This document shows positions 49,692 to 57,975 of a stretch of DNA of 64,000 nt, one piece after another. The DNA comes from Blastococcus_B deserti. Its GTDB lineage: Bacteria > Actinomycetota > Actinomycetes > Mycobacteriales > Geodermatophilaceae. Below the pieces are notes generated by a model. It did not search any database. It saw only the letters and a list, made by a program, of their open reading frames with translations, and was not told where the DNA came from. Within the stretch, counting starts at the first letter, position 1. Each line of letters begins with the position of its first letter. The stretch spans positions 1 to 64,000 of the forward strand of contig NZ_JBHUHP010000015.1 of assembly GCF_042682525.1 (NCBI RefSeq), written 5' to 3'. A program made the position numbers and the translations under genes.

Positions 49692-49790
49692 CCGCCCTTC
49701 CCCCCACGCCTCGCGCGCTCGGCGCGGGCCCCTGAAGGGCGGCCGCTCCAGCACGTCACCAGGCCCGGGGCCCGCGTGGGTCCCGGGCCT
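49692..49790 (+). terminator. double terminator hairpin after pckG
   Basis: First stem: CCGCCCTTC (49692-49700) with GAAGGGCGG (49734-49742), enclosing a CGCGC/GCGCG stem. Second stem: AGGCCCGGGGCCC (49761-49773), loop GCGT, and a 13-base partner (49778-49790) with one G.U pair. Together they should efficiently stop pckG transcription before the MFS gene. Confidence 0.7.
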
Positions 49791-49869
49791 CGGCGTCTCC
49801 GGGGCAGGGCGCGGCCACGTCGGTTAGCGTGACGGTGCCCCACACCGCTGTCCGGAGGCATCCCCGCTC

Positions 49870-51084
49870 GTGGCCAATCCCTACCTGCAGGTGCTGCGCA
49901 CGCCGCACGCCCTGCCGATGGTGCTGGCCGCCTTCGTCGGGCGGCTGCCGCTGTCCATGGTGGGCCTGGGGTGCGTGCTCCTGATCGCCTCCGAGACCGG
50001 GTCGTACGGTCTCGGCGGAGCGGTGGCGGCGGTGGGCGCGGTGACCACGGCGATCGCGGGCCCGCTGCTCGGCCGCTGGGCCGACGCCCACGGGCAGCGG
50101 CGGGTGCTGCTGCCGGTGCTGGCCGTCTTCGTGGTCTCCGGCGTGAGCTTCCTCTTCGCCGTCAAGGACGACTGGCCCCTGTGGACGGTCTTCTCCTCGG
50201 CGGGCGTCGCCGGGGCCTGCATCCCTCCGGTCTCCTCGATGATCCGGGTGCGGTGGACGCACCTGCTGCGGGGCAGCCACCGGCTGCCGACGGCCCTGGC
50301 CATGGAGTCGGTGGTCGACGAGTTCGTCTTCATCGTCGGTCCGGTCCTGGTCACGTTCCTCTCCACGACCGGGCACGCCACCAGCGGGGTCGTCACCGCG
50401 TTCACGCTGGCCGCCGTCGGCAGCCTGTTGTTCGCCGCCCAGGTCCGCACGGAGCCGCCGCCGGCCCCGCACGAGCACCGCAACGGCCCCTCCGCGATGC
50501 GCACGCACGGCCTGCGGGTGCTCTTCGTCGTCGGCGCGGCGGTCGGCGCGATCCTCGGCTGCCTGGAGATCGCCCTGGTCGCGTTCGCCGACGAGGAGAG
50601 CGCCAAGGCGATGGCCGGCGTGCTCATCGCGGGTCTGGCGGTCGGCTCGATGGCCAGCGGGATCGGCTGGGGAGCGGTGCACTGGCGGTTGCCCCTGCGG
50701 CTGCGGCTGGCGACCGTGCTGGTCCTGCTCACCGTGCTCAGCATCCCGCTGCTGCTGGTCCGCGACGTGTGGCTGATGGTCCCGTTCGTGGTGGTCGCGG
50801 GGCTGGCCGTGTCGCCGTCGTTGATCAGCTCGTTCACCCTCGCCGAGGTGCTCGTCCCGCGGGCGGCGGTGACGGAGGCGTTCACCTGGATCGGCACCGC
50901 GCTGGGTCTGGGCGTGGCCGTCGGATCGTCGGTCGCCGGCAAGATCGTCGACGCGTCGGGCGCCAACACGGCGTTCGTGGTGGCGACGGTCGCGGCCGCC
51001 ATCGCGGCGGTGGTGGTGGCCCTGTCCCAGCGGTTCCTGCACGTCCCGGCGGAGCACGCCTCGGCGCCGGCCCTCGCCCGCTGA
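49870..51084 (+). CDS. MFS transporter
   Basis: A 404-residue major facilitator with 12 predicted helices. Motif A in loop 2-3 is GRWADAHGQRRVLLPVL. ALAMESVVDEFVFIVGPVLVTFLS in the middle is typical of the actinobacterial MFS_1 group related to YcaD/aromatic compound efflux. No catalytic clue to substrate. GTG 49870 start; TGATG overlap with the next gene, so an MFS-rhodanese-VLRF1 transcript is likely. Confidence 0.86.
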   Translation: MANPYLQVLRTPHALPMVLAAFVGRLPLSMVGLGCVLLIASETGSYGLGGAVAAVGAVTTAIAGPLLGRWADAHGQRRVLLPVLAVFVVSGVSFLFAVKDDWPLWTVFSSAGVAGACIPPVSSMIRVRWTHLLRGSHRLPTALAMESVVDEFVFIVGPVLVTFLSTTGHATSGVVTAFTLAAVGSLLFAAQVRTEPPPAPHEHRNGPSAMRTHGLRVLFVVGAAVGAILGCLEIALVAFADEESAKAMAGVLIAGLAVGSMASGIGWGAVHWRLPLRLRLATVLVLLTVLSIPLLLVRDVWLMVPFVVVAGLAVSPSLISSFTLAEVLVPRAAVTEAFTWIGTALGLGVAVGSSVAGKIVDASGANTAFVVATVAAAIAAVVVALSQRFLHVPAEHASAPALAR

Positions 51085-51512
51085 TGGGACGCGAGGGCCG
51101 GCCGCTGGGGGCCCGCACGGTCGACGAGCTGCTCGAGCGGGTACGTGCCCGGATCGACCGCCTCCAGCCGGCGGAGGCCGCCCGCCGGCTCGCCGACGGG
51201 GCGCTCCTGGTCGACATCCGGCCCGTCGAGCTGCGGGACCGGGACGGCGAGGTGCCCGGCTCCGTGGTCGTCGACCGCAACGTGCTGGAGTGGCGGCCGG
51301 ACCAGGCCAGCCCGTACCGCATCCCCGAGGTCACCGGTTCCGACCTCGAGGTGATCGTCCTGTGCAACCAGGGGTACAGCTCGAGCCTCGTCGCCGACAC
51401 GCTGCGCTCGATGGGACTGCGCCGTGCCGTCGACGTGATCGGCGGCTTCGAGGCGTGGGTGGCGCTCGGGCTGCCCGTCGTGGGCGTCGCCCGCACGGAC
51501 GCCGTGGCCTGA
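51084..51512 (+). CDS. rhodanese-like domain protein
   Basis: A 142-residue single-domain rhodanese. An N-terminal helix (ARTVDELLERVRARIDRLQ) precedes LLVDIRPVELRDRDGEVPGSVVVDRNVLEW. The active-site loop is Cys94 in VLCNQGYSSS, which has the CxxGxxS form of sulfurtransferases. It is short and cytoplasmic, so it may carry persulfide sulfur or act as a sulfur trafficking partner. The ATG at 51084 shares its A with the MFS stop (TGATG), and the VLRF1 gene follows after 3 bp. Confidence 0.88.
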   Translation: MGREGRPLGARTVDELLERVRARIDRLQPAEAARRLADGALLVDIRPVELRDRDGEVPGSVVVDRNVLEWRPDQASPYRIPEVTGSDLEVIVLCNQGYSSSLVADTLRSMGLRRAVDVIGGFEAWVALGLPVVGVARTDAVA

Positions 51513-51515
51513 GCG

Positions 51516-52190
51516 ATGACCCGCGCCCGACCCGCCGCCGGCGGTGGTCGCATCCTCGGTGTCGCGCCGGAGCGGCTCGGCCGCTGGCTCGACGGCGTCG
51601 CCGAACGGCACGGCCGCTTCGCCGACGTGACCGCCTCCGACGACGCCGTCCACGTCACCTGCGCCGACAGCACCACCGTCGTCCTGCGCGCGCCGTTCGG
51701 CTGGTCGCCGGAGCCGCCGCTGCTCGGCACCTTCACCGCCGCCGCACGGCAGCCGCACCGCGCGGCCGTGCTGCTGGTGCGCCGGGGCCGCTGGGCGGTC
51801 GGGGTGTTCGACGGGCCGGACCTCGTCGTCTCCAAGGTCGACACCCGGCAGGTACAGGGCCGGACGGTGGCCGGCGGCTGGTCCCAGCAGCGGTTCGCCC
51901 GCCGCCGCGGTCACCAGACGGACGCGGTCGTCGCCTCGGCGGCGGAGACGGCGGTGCGGGTGCTCCTGCCGCACGCCGGGACGGTGACGGCGCTGTTCAC
52001 CGGCGGCGACCGTGGTCTCGTCGACGACGTCCTCGCCGACCCCCGCCTCGCCGCACTGGCGGCGCTGCGGAGGGAGCCCGCGCTCGACGTGGGCGACCCC
52101 ACCAAGGCGGTCCTGCTCGAGACGCCGAAGCAGTTCCGGGCGGTCCAGGTCCACATCATCGAGCCCGACGAGCGAGAGGAACGGACGTGA
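51516..52190 (+). CDS. acVLRF1-family peptidyl-tRNA hydrolase (Vms1-like release factor)
   Basis: A 224-residue protein with a VLRF1 domain, the release-factor-1-like fold of eukaryotic Vms1/ANKZF1. The catalytic loop is VQGRTVAGGWSQQRFARRR, with GGWSQQR at about residues 120-126; the Gln in this loop is used like the GGQ of release factors to free nascent chains from peptidyl-tRNA. The C-terminal half has ALFTGGDRGLVDDVLADPRL. In actinobacteria such proteins are thought to rescue stalled large ribosomal subunits. It is the third gene after MFS and rhodanese genes, 3 bp from the latter. Confidence 0.87.
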   Translation: MTRARPAAGGGRILGVAPERLGRWLDGVAERHGRFADVTASDDAVHVTCADSTTVVLRAPFGWSPEPPLLGTFTAAARQPHRAAVLLVRRGRWAVGVFDGPDLVVSKVDTRQVQGRTVAGGWSQQRFARRRGHQTDAVVASAAETAVRVLLPHAGTVTALFTGGDRGLVDDVLADPRLAALAALRREPALDVGDPTKAVLLETPKQFRAVQVHIIEPDEREERT

Positions 52191-52234
52191 GCCTCCTCTC
52201 CCCGAGGGGGCGCCTCCCGCGATGCACAAGCCGC

Positions 52235-52260
52235 GCTAGTCTGATGTCATACAAGTAGGG
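52235..52260. promoter_or_regulatory. AT-rich promoter/operator candidate before the EamA-SDR-cupin cluster
   Basis: The only AT-rich stretch in the 205 bp before the exporter gene. It contains CTGATGTCATACAAG, whose complement TTGTATGACATCA looks like a GntR/FCD half-dyad site. No complete dyad is visible and no regulator gene lies in the window, so the assignment is weak. Confidence 0.28.
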
Positions 52261-52395
52261 AAAGGCGGTCCGGCTCCGGGACCGCGACCCTGGTCCGAGG
52301 GGGATCATGCACGAGTCGGCGCCCTCCACCGAGAAGCGGCCGGCGGTGGACGGTGGCCTGACGGGTTCCCGCCTGCGCGCTGCGAGGCGGTAGGA

Positions 52396-53448
52396 GTGCT
52401 CACTCGACGAGCAGCAACGGGGCACCCCGTTGCGTCCGGCACCGGTCATCCAGCCCCGCGACGTGGGGACGCGCTGGCCCTGACCATCGCTGTGCTCTGC
52501 ACCTCGACCGCCGGTCCGCTGATCGCGGCCACGGCCGCGCCGGCCCTGGCCATCGCCTTCTGGCGCAACGGGCTGGCTGCTGCGGTCCTGCTGGTGCCCG
52601 CTCTGTTCCGGTGCCGCCGTGAGCTGCGCGGGATGTCCGTGGGGGTGCTGGGCGGCTCGCTGCTGGCCGGCACGTTCCTCGCGGCGCACTTCGCGACGTT
52701 CACGCCGAGCCTCCGGTTCACCTCGGTCGCCTCGGCCGCCGCCCTGGTCTGCTCGTCGGCGGTGTGGGCGGCGATCTTCTCGCGCTTCCTGGGTGAGCGC
52801 CTCTCGCTCCGTGCCTGGATCGGGGTGGCAGTGGCCCTGTGCGGCGTGCTGCTGCTCACCGGACTCGACCTGTCGGTGACCCCCCGTGCGCTGCTCGGCG
52901 ACCTGCTGGCGCTCCTGGGAGGGATGTTCGGTGGTGCCTACGTCGTCGCCGGGGGCCGCTGCCGCCAGCATCTGAGCACGACGGCCTACACACTGCTGTG
53001 CTACGGCAGCGCCGCGGGCATCCTGCTCCTCGTCTGCGTGCTCATGGGTCAGCCGCTGACCGGCTACGCGCCCGCGGACTGGGTCCGGATCATCGCCCTG
53101 GCGGTCTTCGCACAGCTGCTGGGGCACTCGCTGTTCAACCTGGCGCTGCGGTCGACGAGCGCGACCGTCGTGTCGCTGGTGACGCTGTTCACGGTTCCAC
53201 TCGCGGCCATCATCGCCGCGGTGGCCCTCGGCCAGCTCCCCCCGGTGACCACGCTGCCTGCCCTGGTCCTCCTGCTGGCCGGGGTGGGGCTGGTCGTCAC
53301 CGCCCGGAGCACGACCGTGCCCGCTGAGCACCGCTGGTCTCGAACGGTTCCCGTGGTTCTCCCCGAGGCTCCGAAGTCGTTGGACGAAGAACCGGCTCAC
53401 GGCGGGGACCGGTCGCGGTCGAGCGGCCGGACGCAAGACGATGAGTGA
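52396..53448 (+). CDS. EamA-family (DMT) transporter
   Basis: A 350-residue membrane protein with ten helices in two EamA repeats. AIAFWRNGLAAAVLLVPALFRCRREL and FAAHF-like LAAHFATFTPSLRFTSVASAAALVCSS are in the first repeat; LGHSLFNLALRSTSATVVSLVTLFTVPLAAIIAAV in the second, a strong family signature. The C-terminal 45 residues are polar (RSRSSGRTQDDE end). GTG 52396 has AGGAG at a suitable distance. It is the first of four genes with two SDRs and a cupin, so it may export or import a metabolite of that pathway. Confidence 0.87.
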   Translation: MLTRRAATGHPVASGTGHPAPRRGDALALTIAVLCTSTAGPLIAATAAPALAIAFWRNGLAAAVLLVPALFRCRRELRGMSVGVLGGSLLAGTFLAAHFATFTPSLRFTSVASAAALVCSSAVWAAIFSRFLGERLSLRAWIGVAVALCGVLLLTGLDLSVTPRALLGDLLALLGGMFGGAYVVAGGRCRQHLSTTAYTLLCYGSAAGILLLVCVLMGQPLTGYAPADWVRIIALAVFAQLLGHSLFNLALRSTSATVVSLVTLFTVPLAAIIAAVALGQLPPVTTLPALVLLLAGVGLVVTARSTTVPAEHRWSRTVPVVLPEAPKSLDEEPAHGGDRSRSSGRTQDDE

Positions 53449-53473
53449 TGTGCTCCCAGAAGGAGGTCGTGCC

Positions 53474-54259
53474 GTGGTGGCTACGAACGGTGATCAGATG
53501 CTCGACTTCGCCGACCAGGTGGTCCTGGTGACCGGCGCCAGCAGCGGAATCGGTGCTGCTGTGGCGCAGGCGTTCGGCTCCCGCGGTGCGCAGGTGGTCG
53601 TGCACTACAACCGCAACCGGGACGGCGCGGAAGGAGTCGTCGGAGCCATCGCCGAGGGCGGCGGAAGGGCGACCAGCGCGACCGCCGATCTGTCGAATCC
53701 GGCCGCCGCTGCCGACCTGGTGGACGGCGTGGTCTCCCGGTACGGGCGCATCGACGTCCTGGTCAACAACGCCGGTGATCTCGTGCGCCGGCGAGCGGTG
53801 GCCGACGTGTCCGACGAGGAGTTCCACCGGATCATGGACCTCAACATGACCTCGGTCTTCGCCATGAGTCGGCGGACCGTCCCGGTGATGCAGCGGCAGG
53901 GTTCCGGATCCATCGTGAACGTCACCTCGGTCGCCGCGCGGACCGGGGGAGCAGGCGGCTCGGTCGTGTACGCGACGTCGAAGGGTGCGGTGAGCACCTT
54001 CACCCGCGGGCTCGCCAAGGAACTGGCCACCGACGGCATCCGGGTGAACGCGGTCGCGCCCGGCATCATCACCACGCCCTTCCACGACCGGCACACCGCG
54101 GACGAGCAGATGCACACGATGGTCTCGGGCATCCCGATGGGCCGGGCGGGTCGGCCCGAGGAGTGCGTGGGAGCCGTGCTGTTCCTCGCCTGCCCGGCCA
54201 TGAGCGGCTACGTGACCGGTCAGGTCCTCGAGGTCAACGGCGGCCAGCTCACCCCCTGA
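53474..54259 (+). CDS. short-chain dehydrogenase/reductase (classical SDR)
   Basis: A 261-residue classical SDR when started at GTG 53474, seven bases after AGGAGG (53461-53466); an ATG at 53441 would overlap the upstream gene. The cofactor motif is TGASSGIG (about residues 20-27), with NNAG at 98-101. The catalytic set is Ser152, Tyr166 and Lys170 in YATSK. The C-terminus ends in SGYVTGQVLEVNGGQLTP. It resembles glucose 1-dehydrogenase/3-oxoacyl reductase-like enzymes. It forms a cluster with a DMT transporter, a cupin and another SDR. Confidence 0.88.
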   Translation: MVATNGDQMLDFADQVVLVTGASSGIGAAVAQAFGSRGAQVVVHYNRNRDGAEGVVGAIAEGGGRATSATADLSNPAAAADLVDGVVSRYGRIDVLVNNAGDLVRRRAVADVSDEEFHRIMDLNMTSVFAMSRRTVPVMQRQGSGSIVNVTSVAARTGGAGGSVVYATSKGAVSTFTRGLAKELATDGIRVNAVAPGIITTPFHDRHTADEQMHTMVSGIPMGRAGRPEECVGAVLFLACPAMSGYVTGQVLEVNGGQLTP

Positions 54260-54408
54260 CGCTGCGGATCGGGAAGCCTGAGAGGGCCGGAACGATCCGG
54301 TCGACGGATCCCGATCATGCGTAGTTCGCGGTGTACGGATCGCTGGGCCGCGTCCTAACGTCTCTCCGCGGCCGATCCCGGCGCAGACCTCAGACCTCTG
54401 GAGCAGCA

Positions 54409-54879
54409 GTGAATTCCATCCAGCCTCCGATCTCCGACGTGGTCGCCCGATCGGCCGACATCCCGTGGGTGCCGCAGGGATCGGGCAACGTCTGGTTCAA
54501 GCCGTTGCGGATCTCCGTCGCGCAGAACCGATGGGTGAACCTGCTGAAGGTCACCAAGGGCGGAGTGGTCAACCGCCATCGCCACCTCGCCGAGGTCGAG
54601 GGCTGGGTCATCCAGGGCCGCTGGCACTACATCGAGCACGACTGGGCGGCCGGCCCCGGCGACTTCGTGTACGAGCCACCGGGTGACGTCCACACCCTCG
54701 TCGCCGACGTGGCCGACGAGGCGGAACCGATGATGACGCTGTTCTCCATCCACGGCGCGATCGAGTACGTCGACGAGAACGACGAGCTGGTCCACATCGA
54801 GACGGCGGAGACGAAGCTGCGCCGGTACCTCGAGCACTGCGAGTCGGCCGGGATCGCTCCCCTCGACCTGGCGTACTGA
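54409..54879 (+). CDS. cupin protein of the 2,4'-dihydroxyacetophenone dioxygenase-like family
   Basis: A 156-residue single cupin. The sequence DIPWVPQGSGNVWFKPLR, then RWVNLLKVTKGGVVNRHRH (metal His57 and His59), then GWVIQGRWHYIEHDWAAGPGDFVYEPPGDVHTLV (in parts, third His95) follows the 2,4'-dihydroxyacetophenone/acetylacetone dioxygenase-like family. These iron cupins cleave C-C bonds with O2. The substrate here is unknown. GTG 54409 is taken as start. The next SDR starts 3 bp after its stop, so both belong to one operon. Confidence 0.82.
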   Translation: MNSIQPPISDVVARSADIPWVPQGSGNVWFKPLRISVAQNRWVNLLKVTKGGVVNRHRHLAEVEGWVIQGRWHYIEHDWAAGPGDFVYEPPGDVHTLVADVADEAEPMMTLFSIHGAIEYVDENDELVHIETAETKLRRYLEHCESAGIAPLDLAY

Positions 54880-54882
54880 ACG

Positions 54883-55647
54883 GTGGCTGCCGCGACGTCC
54901 CTGTTCGACCTGCAGGGCCGGACCGCTCTGGTCACCGGTGGGAGCAGGGGGATCGGACAGGCGATCGCCGCCGGGCTGGCCGAGGCCGGCGCCGACATCG
55001 TGCTGCTCGCCGAGGAGAGCGAGATGCAGGAGTCGGTCGACCTGGTCGAGGCGGCCGGACGCAGCGCGGAGTGCGTCGTCCTGGACCTGTCCCGGACCCG
55101 GAGCATCCCCGGCACCATCGGGGAACTGCTCGGCCGGCGCCAGGTCGACATCCTGGTCAACGCCGCCGGCATCATCCGTCGCCAACCGGCGGCGGAGTTC
55201 AGCGACGAGAACTGGGCCGACGTCCTCGACGTCAACCTCACCGCGGCGTTCCTGCTCAGCCGGGAGGTGGGCGGGCGCATGCTCGCCCGGGGAAGCGGCA
55301 AGATCATCAATGTGGCATCGATGCTCAGCTTCCAGGGCGGCTCGCTGGTCACCTCCTACGCCGCGAGCAAGCACGGCCTGGTCGGCCTGACCAAGGCGCT
55401 GGGGAACGAGTGGGCAGCCTCCGGCGTCCAGGTCAACGCGATCGCCCCTGGTTACATCGCCACCCGCGTCACCGACCCGCTGCGTGCCGATCCCGGCCGA
55501 GCCGCCGAGATCCTGGGACGCATCCCGGCCGGACGGTGGGGCACGCCCCGGGACCTCGTGGGTGCCGCCGTGTTCCTGGCGTCCGCGGCTTCCGACTACG
55601 TGTCCGGGCACGTGATCGCAGTCGACGGAGGCTGGCTCGCCCGCTGA
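54883..55647 (+). CDS. short-chain dehydrogenase/reductase (KduD-like)
   Basis: A 254-residue classical SDR: TGGSRGIG (about 18-25), NAAG at 93-96, and Tyr159/Lys163 in SYAASKHG. The N-terminus SLFDLQGRTALVTGGSRGIGQAIAAGLAEAGADIV (in parts) and IIRRQPAAEFSDENWADVLDVNL match 2-deoxy-D-gluconate 3-dehydrogenase / KduD-type enzymes, which oxidise or reduce 2-keto-3-deoxy sugar acids. GTG 54883 starts 3 bp after the cupin stop. Taken with the cupin, a sugar-acid or aromatic side-pathway is plausible. Confidence 0.85.
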   Translation: MAAATSLFDLQGRTALVTGGSRGIGQAIAAGLAEAGADIVLLAEESEMQESVDLVEAAGRSAECVVLDLSRTRSIPGTIGELLGRRQVDILVNAAGIIRRQPAAEFSDENWADVLDVNLTAAFLLSREVGGRMLARGSGKIINVASMLSFQGGSLVTSYAASKHGLVGLTKALGNEWAASGVQVNAIAPGYIATRVTDPLRADPGRAAEILGRIPAGRWGTPRDLVGAAVFLASAASDYVSGHVIAVDGGWLAR

Positions 55648-55799
55648 CCCCGACCCGCCCCGACCCGCCGGGCCATGGGTCAGCTGACCGTCGACAACGC
55701 GGTGGCAGGGTTCGAGGCCGGACGGGTGTCGACGCCGGTCCCCACGACGTAGTCGGCGGACCCGGTAGCACCCCGACGGACGAGTACGCTCCTTCGACC

Positions 55800-57854
55800 G
55801 TGTCTCACTCCACCACGCCCGAGACCGCCGATCCCGTCCTGACCGCCGAGCGCGCCCACCTGGCGCGCGCTGCCGAGTGCCTCACCGAGATGCGGGCCGC
55901 CGCCTCCGCCGTCGTGGACGCGGGCGTCGACGCCTGGGCCTCCGAGCGCCTGGGCGCCGCCCGCGCCGACCGCCTCCGGGCGCTGGCCGCCGACCCGGGC
56001 GTCCCGCCCTTCTTCGGCCGCACCGACAGTGCGACGGAGACGTTCCACATCGGCCGCCGCCACGTCCGCGACGCCGCCGGCGACCCCGTCGTCATCGACT
56101 GGCGGGCGCCGATGAGCCGGCCGTTCTACCAGGCGGGCCCCGCCGATCCGCAGGGCCTGCACCGGCGCCGCCGCTTCGGCTTCTCCGGCGGTGAGCTCAC
56201 CGGCTACGAGGACGAGATCCTCGCCGACGGCGACCAGCCGGTGGCGGGCAAGGGGGTCCTTCCCTTCCTCCGCCGCGAGATCGAGCGCCCGCGCAGCGGG
56301 CCCATGCGCGACATCGTCGCCACCATCCAGCCCGACCAGGACGACATCGTCCGGGCGCCGCTGGCCGAGTCCATCTGCGTCCAGGGCGCCCCGGGCACCG
56401 GGAAGACGGCGGTCGGCCTGCACCGGGCGGCCTACCTGCTCTACACGCACGGCGGGCAGCTGGCCCGCACCGGCGTCCTCGTCGTCGGGCCCAACCGCGC
56501 CTTCCTGCGGTACATCGAGCAGGTGCTGCCCACGCTGGGCGAGGTCGACGTCGAGCAGACCACCGTCGCCGACCTCACCGCCCGGGTGCCCGTGCGCGCG
56601 GTGGAGCGTCCCGAGGTCGCCGTCCTCAAGGGCGACGTGCGGATGGCGGAGCTGCTCCGGCGGGCGCTGTGGGGCGAGATCCGCAAGCCCGCCGACTCGG
56701 TCCAGGTGCCCCTGGCCGGGCGGCGGTACCGCGTGCCGGTCGAGCGGCTCAAGCGCTACGTCGACGACCTGCGCCGGCGGGCCCGGGCCGACGACGACCA
56801 GCAGCTGCTGCACTACGCGGCCGGCCGTGAGCGGCTGATGATGCTGCTCGCGGAGGACGCCCGGCGGCAGAAGGAGGAGGCCGGCGGCAGCCCCGGCGAC
56901 GGCGAGACCCGGCGGGCCGCCCGCAGCGCCGAGGTCCGCGCCTTCTGCGACGAGGTCTGGCCCGCCCGCGACGCGGCCGGGCTGCTGTGCCGGCTGTGGA
57001 GCGACCCCGATCGCCTGGCGCGCGCCGCCCGCGGCCTCCTGGCCGACGACGAGCAGGCGCTGCTGCGCTGGGCGGTGCCGCCGCGGTCGGTCCGGTCCGC
57101 GCCGTGGACGGCGGCCGACGCCGTCCTCGCCGACGAGCTGGCCGGCCTGCTGGAGCGCACGCCGGGGTACGGGCACGTCGTCGTCGACGAGGCGCAGGAC
57201 CTCTCGCCCATGCAGTGCCGCGCCATCGCCCGCCGGCTGGCCGCGGGGTCGCTCACGGTGCTGGGCGACCTGGCCCAGGCCACCAGCCCGTGGTCGCCGT
57301 CGGACTGGCAGCGCACGCTGGTCGAGCTGGGCCGCCCGGAGGCCGTCGTCCGCCCGCTGACGCGGGGGTACCGGGTGCCCGGCGAGGTGCTCGAGCTCGC
57401 CAACCGGCTGCTCCCACTGATCGCCCCCGGGCTTCCCGCCGCGACGGCCGTGCGCGCCGAACCGGGTGCCCTGCGCATCCGCCCGGTCTCGACGTTCGCC
57501 GGCCCGCTCGTCGACGTCGTCACCGAGATCGGCGACGCTCAGGGGTCCGTCGGCATCGTCTGCGCCGACGCGGCGGTGGCCGAGGTGGCCGCCGTGCTCA
57601 CGGGCGCCGGGCTGCCGGCCGCCGTGCTCAGCGACGACGGCGAGGAGGCTCCCCGGGTGGCCGTCGTCCCCGCCGGCCTGGCGAAGGGGCTCGAGTTCGA
57701 CGCGGTCGTCGTGGTGGACCCGGCGGCGATCGTGGCGGCCGAGCCGCGCGGTCTGCACCGGCTCTACGTCGTGCTCACGCGCGCGGTGAGCACGCTCGTC
57801 GTCCTCCACCGGCACGACCTCCCGGAGCCGCTCGCGCAGCACCCGGCTCGCTGA
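55800..57854 (+). CDS. helD: HelD-like RNA polymerase recycling ATPase (UvrD-type superfamily 1)
   Basis: A 684-residue superfamily 1 ATPase of the HelD class. Walker A is GAPGTGKTA (196-204), followed by GLHRAAYLLYTH, a HelD hallmark. Walker B is VVVDEAQDLS (460-469); LGDLAQAT and LTRGYRVPGEVLELAN are motifs III and IV. The N-terminal arm (residues 1-80) has the coiled-coil-like region that enters the RNA polymerase secondary channel, and FFGRTD, IDWRAPMSRPFY are conserved. HelD clears stalled RNA polymerase from DNA and confers rifampicin tolerance in some actinobacteria. GTG 55800. Monocistronic. Confidence 0.9.
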   Translation: MSHSTTPETADPVLTAERAHLARAAECLTEMRAAASAVVDAGVDAWASERLGAARADRLRALAADPGVPPFFGRTDSATETFHIGRRHVRDAAGDPVVIDWRAPMSRPFYQAGPADPQGLHRRRRFGFSGGELTGYEDEILADGDQPVAGKGVLPFLRREIERPRSGPMRDIVATIQPDQDDIVRAPLAESICVQGAPGTGKTAVGLHRAAYLLYTHGGQLARTGVLVVGPNRAFLRYIEQVLPTLGEVDVEQTTVADLTARVPVRAVERPEVAVLKGDVRMAELLRRALWGEIRKPADSVQVPLAGRRYRVPVERLKRYVDDLRRRARADDDQQLLHYAAGRERLMMLLAEDARRQKEEAGGSPGDGETRRAARSAEVRAFCDEVWPARDAAGLLCRLWSDPDRLARAARGLLADDEQALLRWAVPPRSVRSAPWTAADAVLADELAGLLERTPGYGHVVVDEAQDLSPMQCRAIARRLAAGSLTVLGDLAQATSPWSPSDWQRTLVELGRPEAVVRPLTRGYRVPGEVLELANRLLPLIAPGLPAATAVRAEPGALRIRPVSTFAGPLVDVVTEIGDAQGSVGIVCADAAVAEVAAVLTGAGLPAAVLSDDGEEAPRVAVVPAGLAKGLEFDAVVVVDPAAIVAAEPRGLHRLYVVLTRAVSTLVVLHRHDLPEPLAQHPAR

Positions 57855-57975
57855 CCTCAGGGTTCCCCGACGTCCGTCGCGTTGCGTCACGGGCCGGCTA
57901 CCTACGGCGCGGGGGATTGTGGGACGCGTCCTTCTCTGTTGGGGTGATGCCCGCATCGGTGGTGGGAGGAGGGTG

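Noticed and set aside
55675..55752. 25-codon open frame starting MGQLTVDNAVAGFEAG between the KduD-like SDR and helD
   Set aside because: Too short to judge, no clear ribosome-binding site, no lipobox or other signature.
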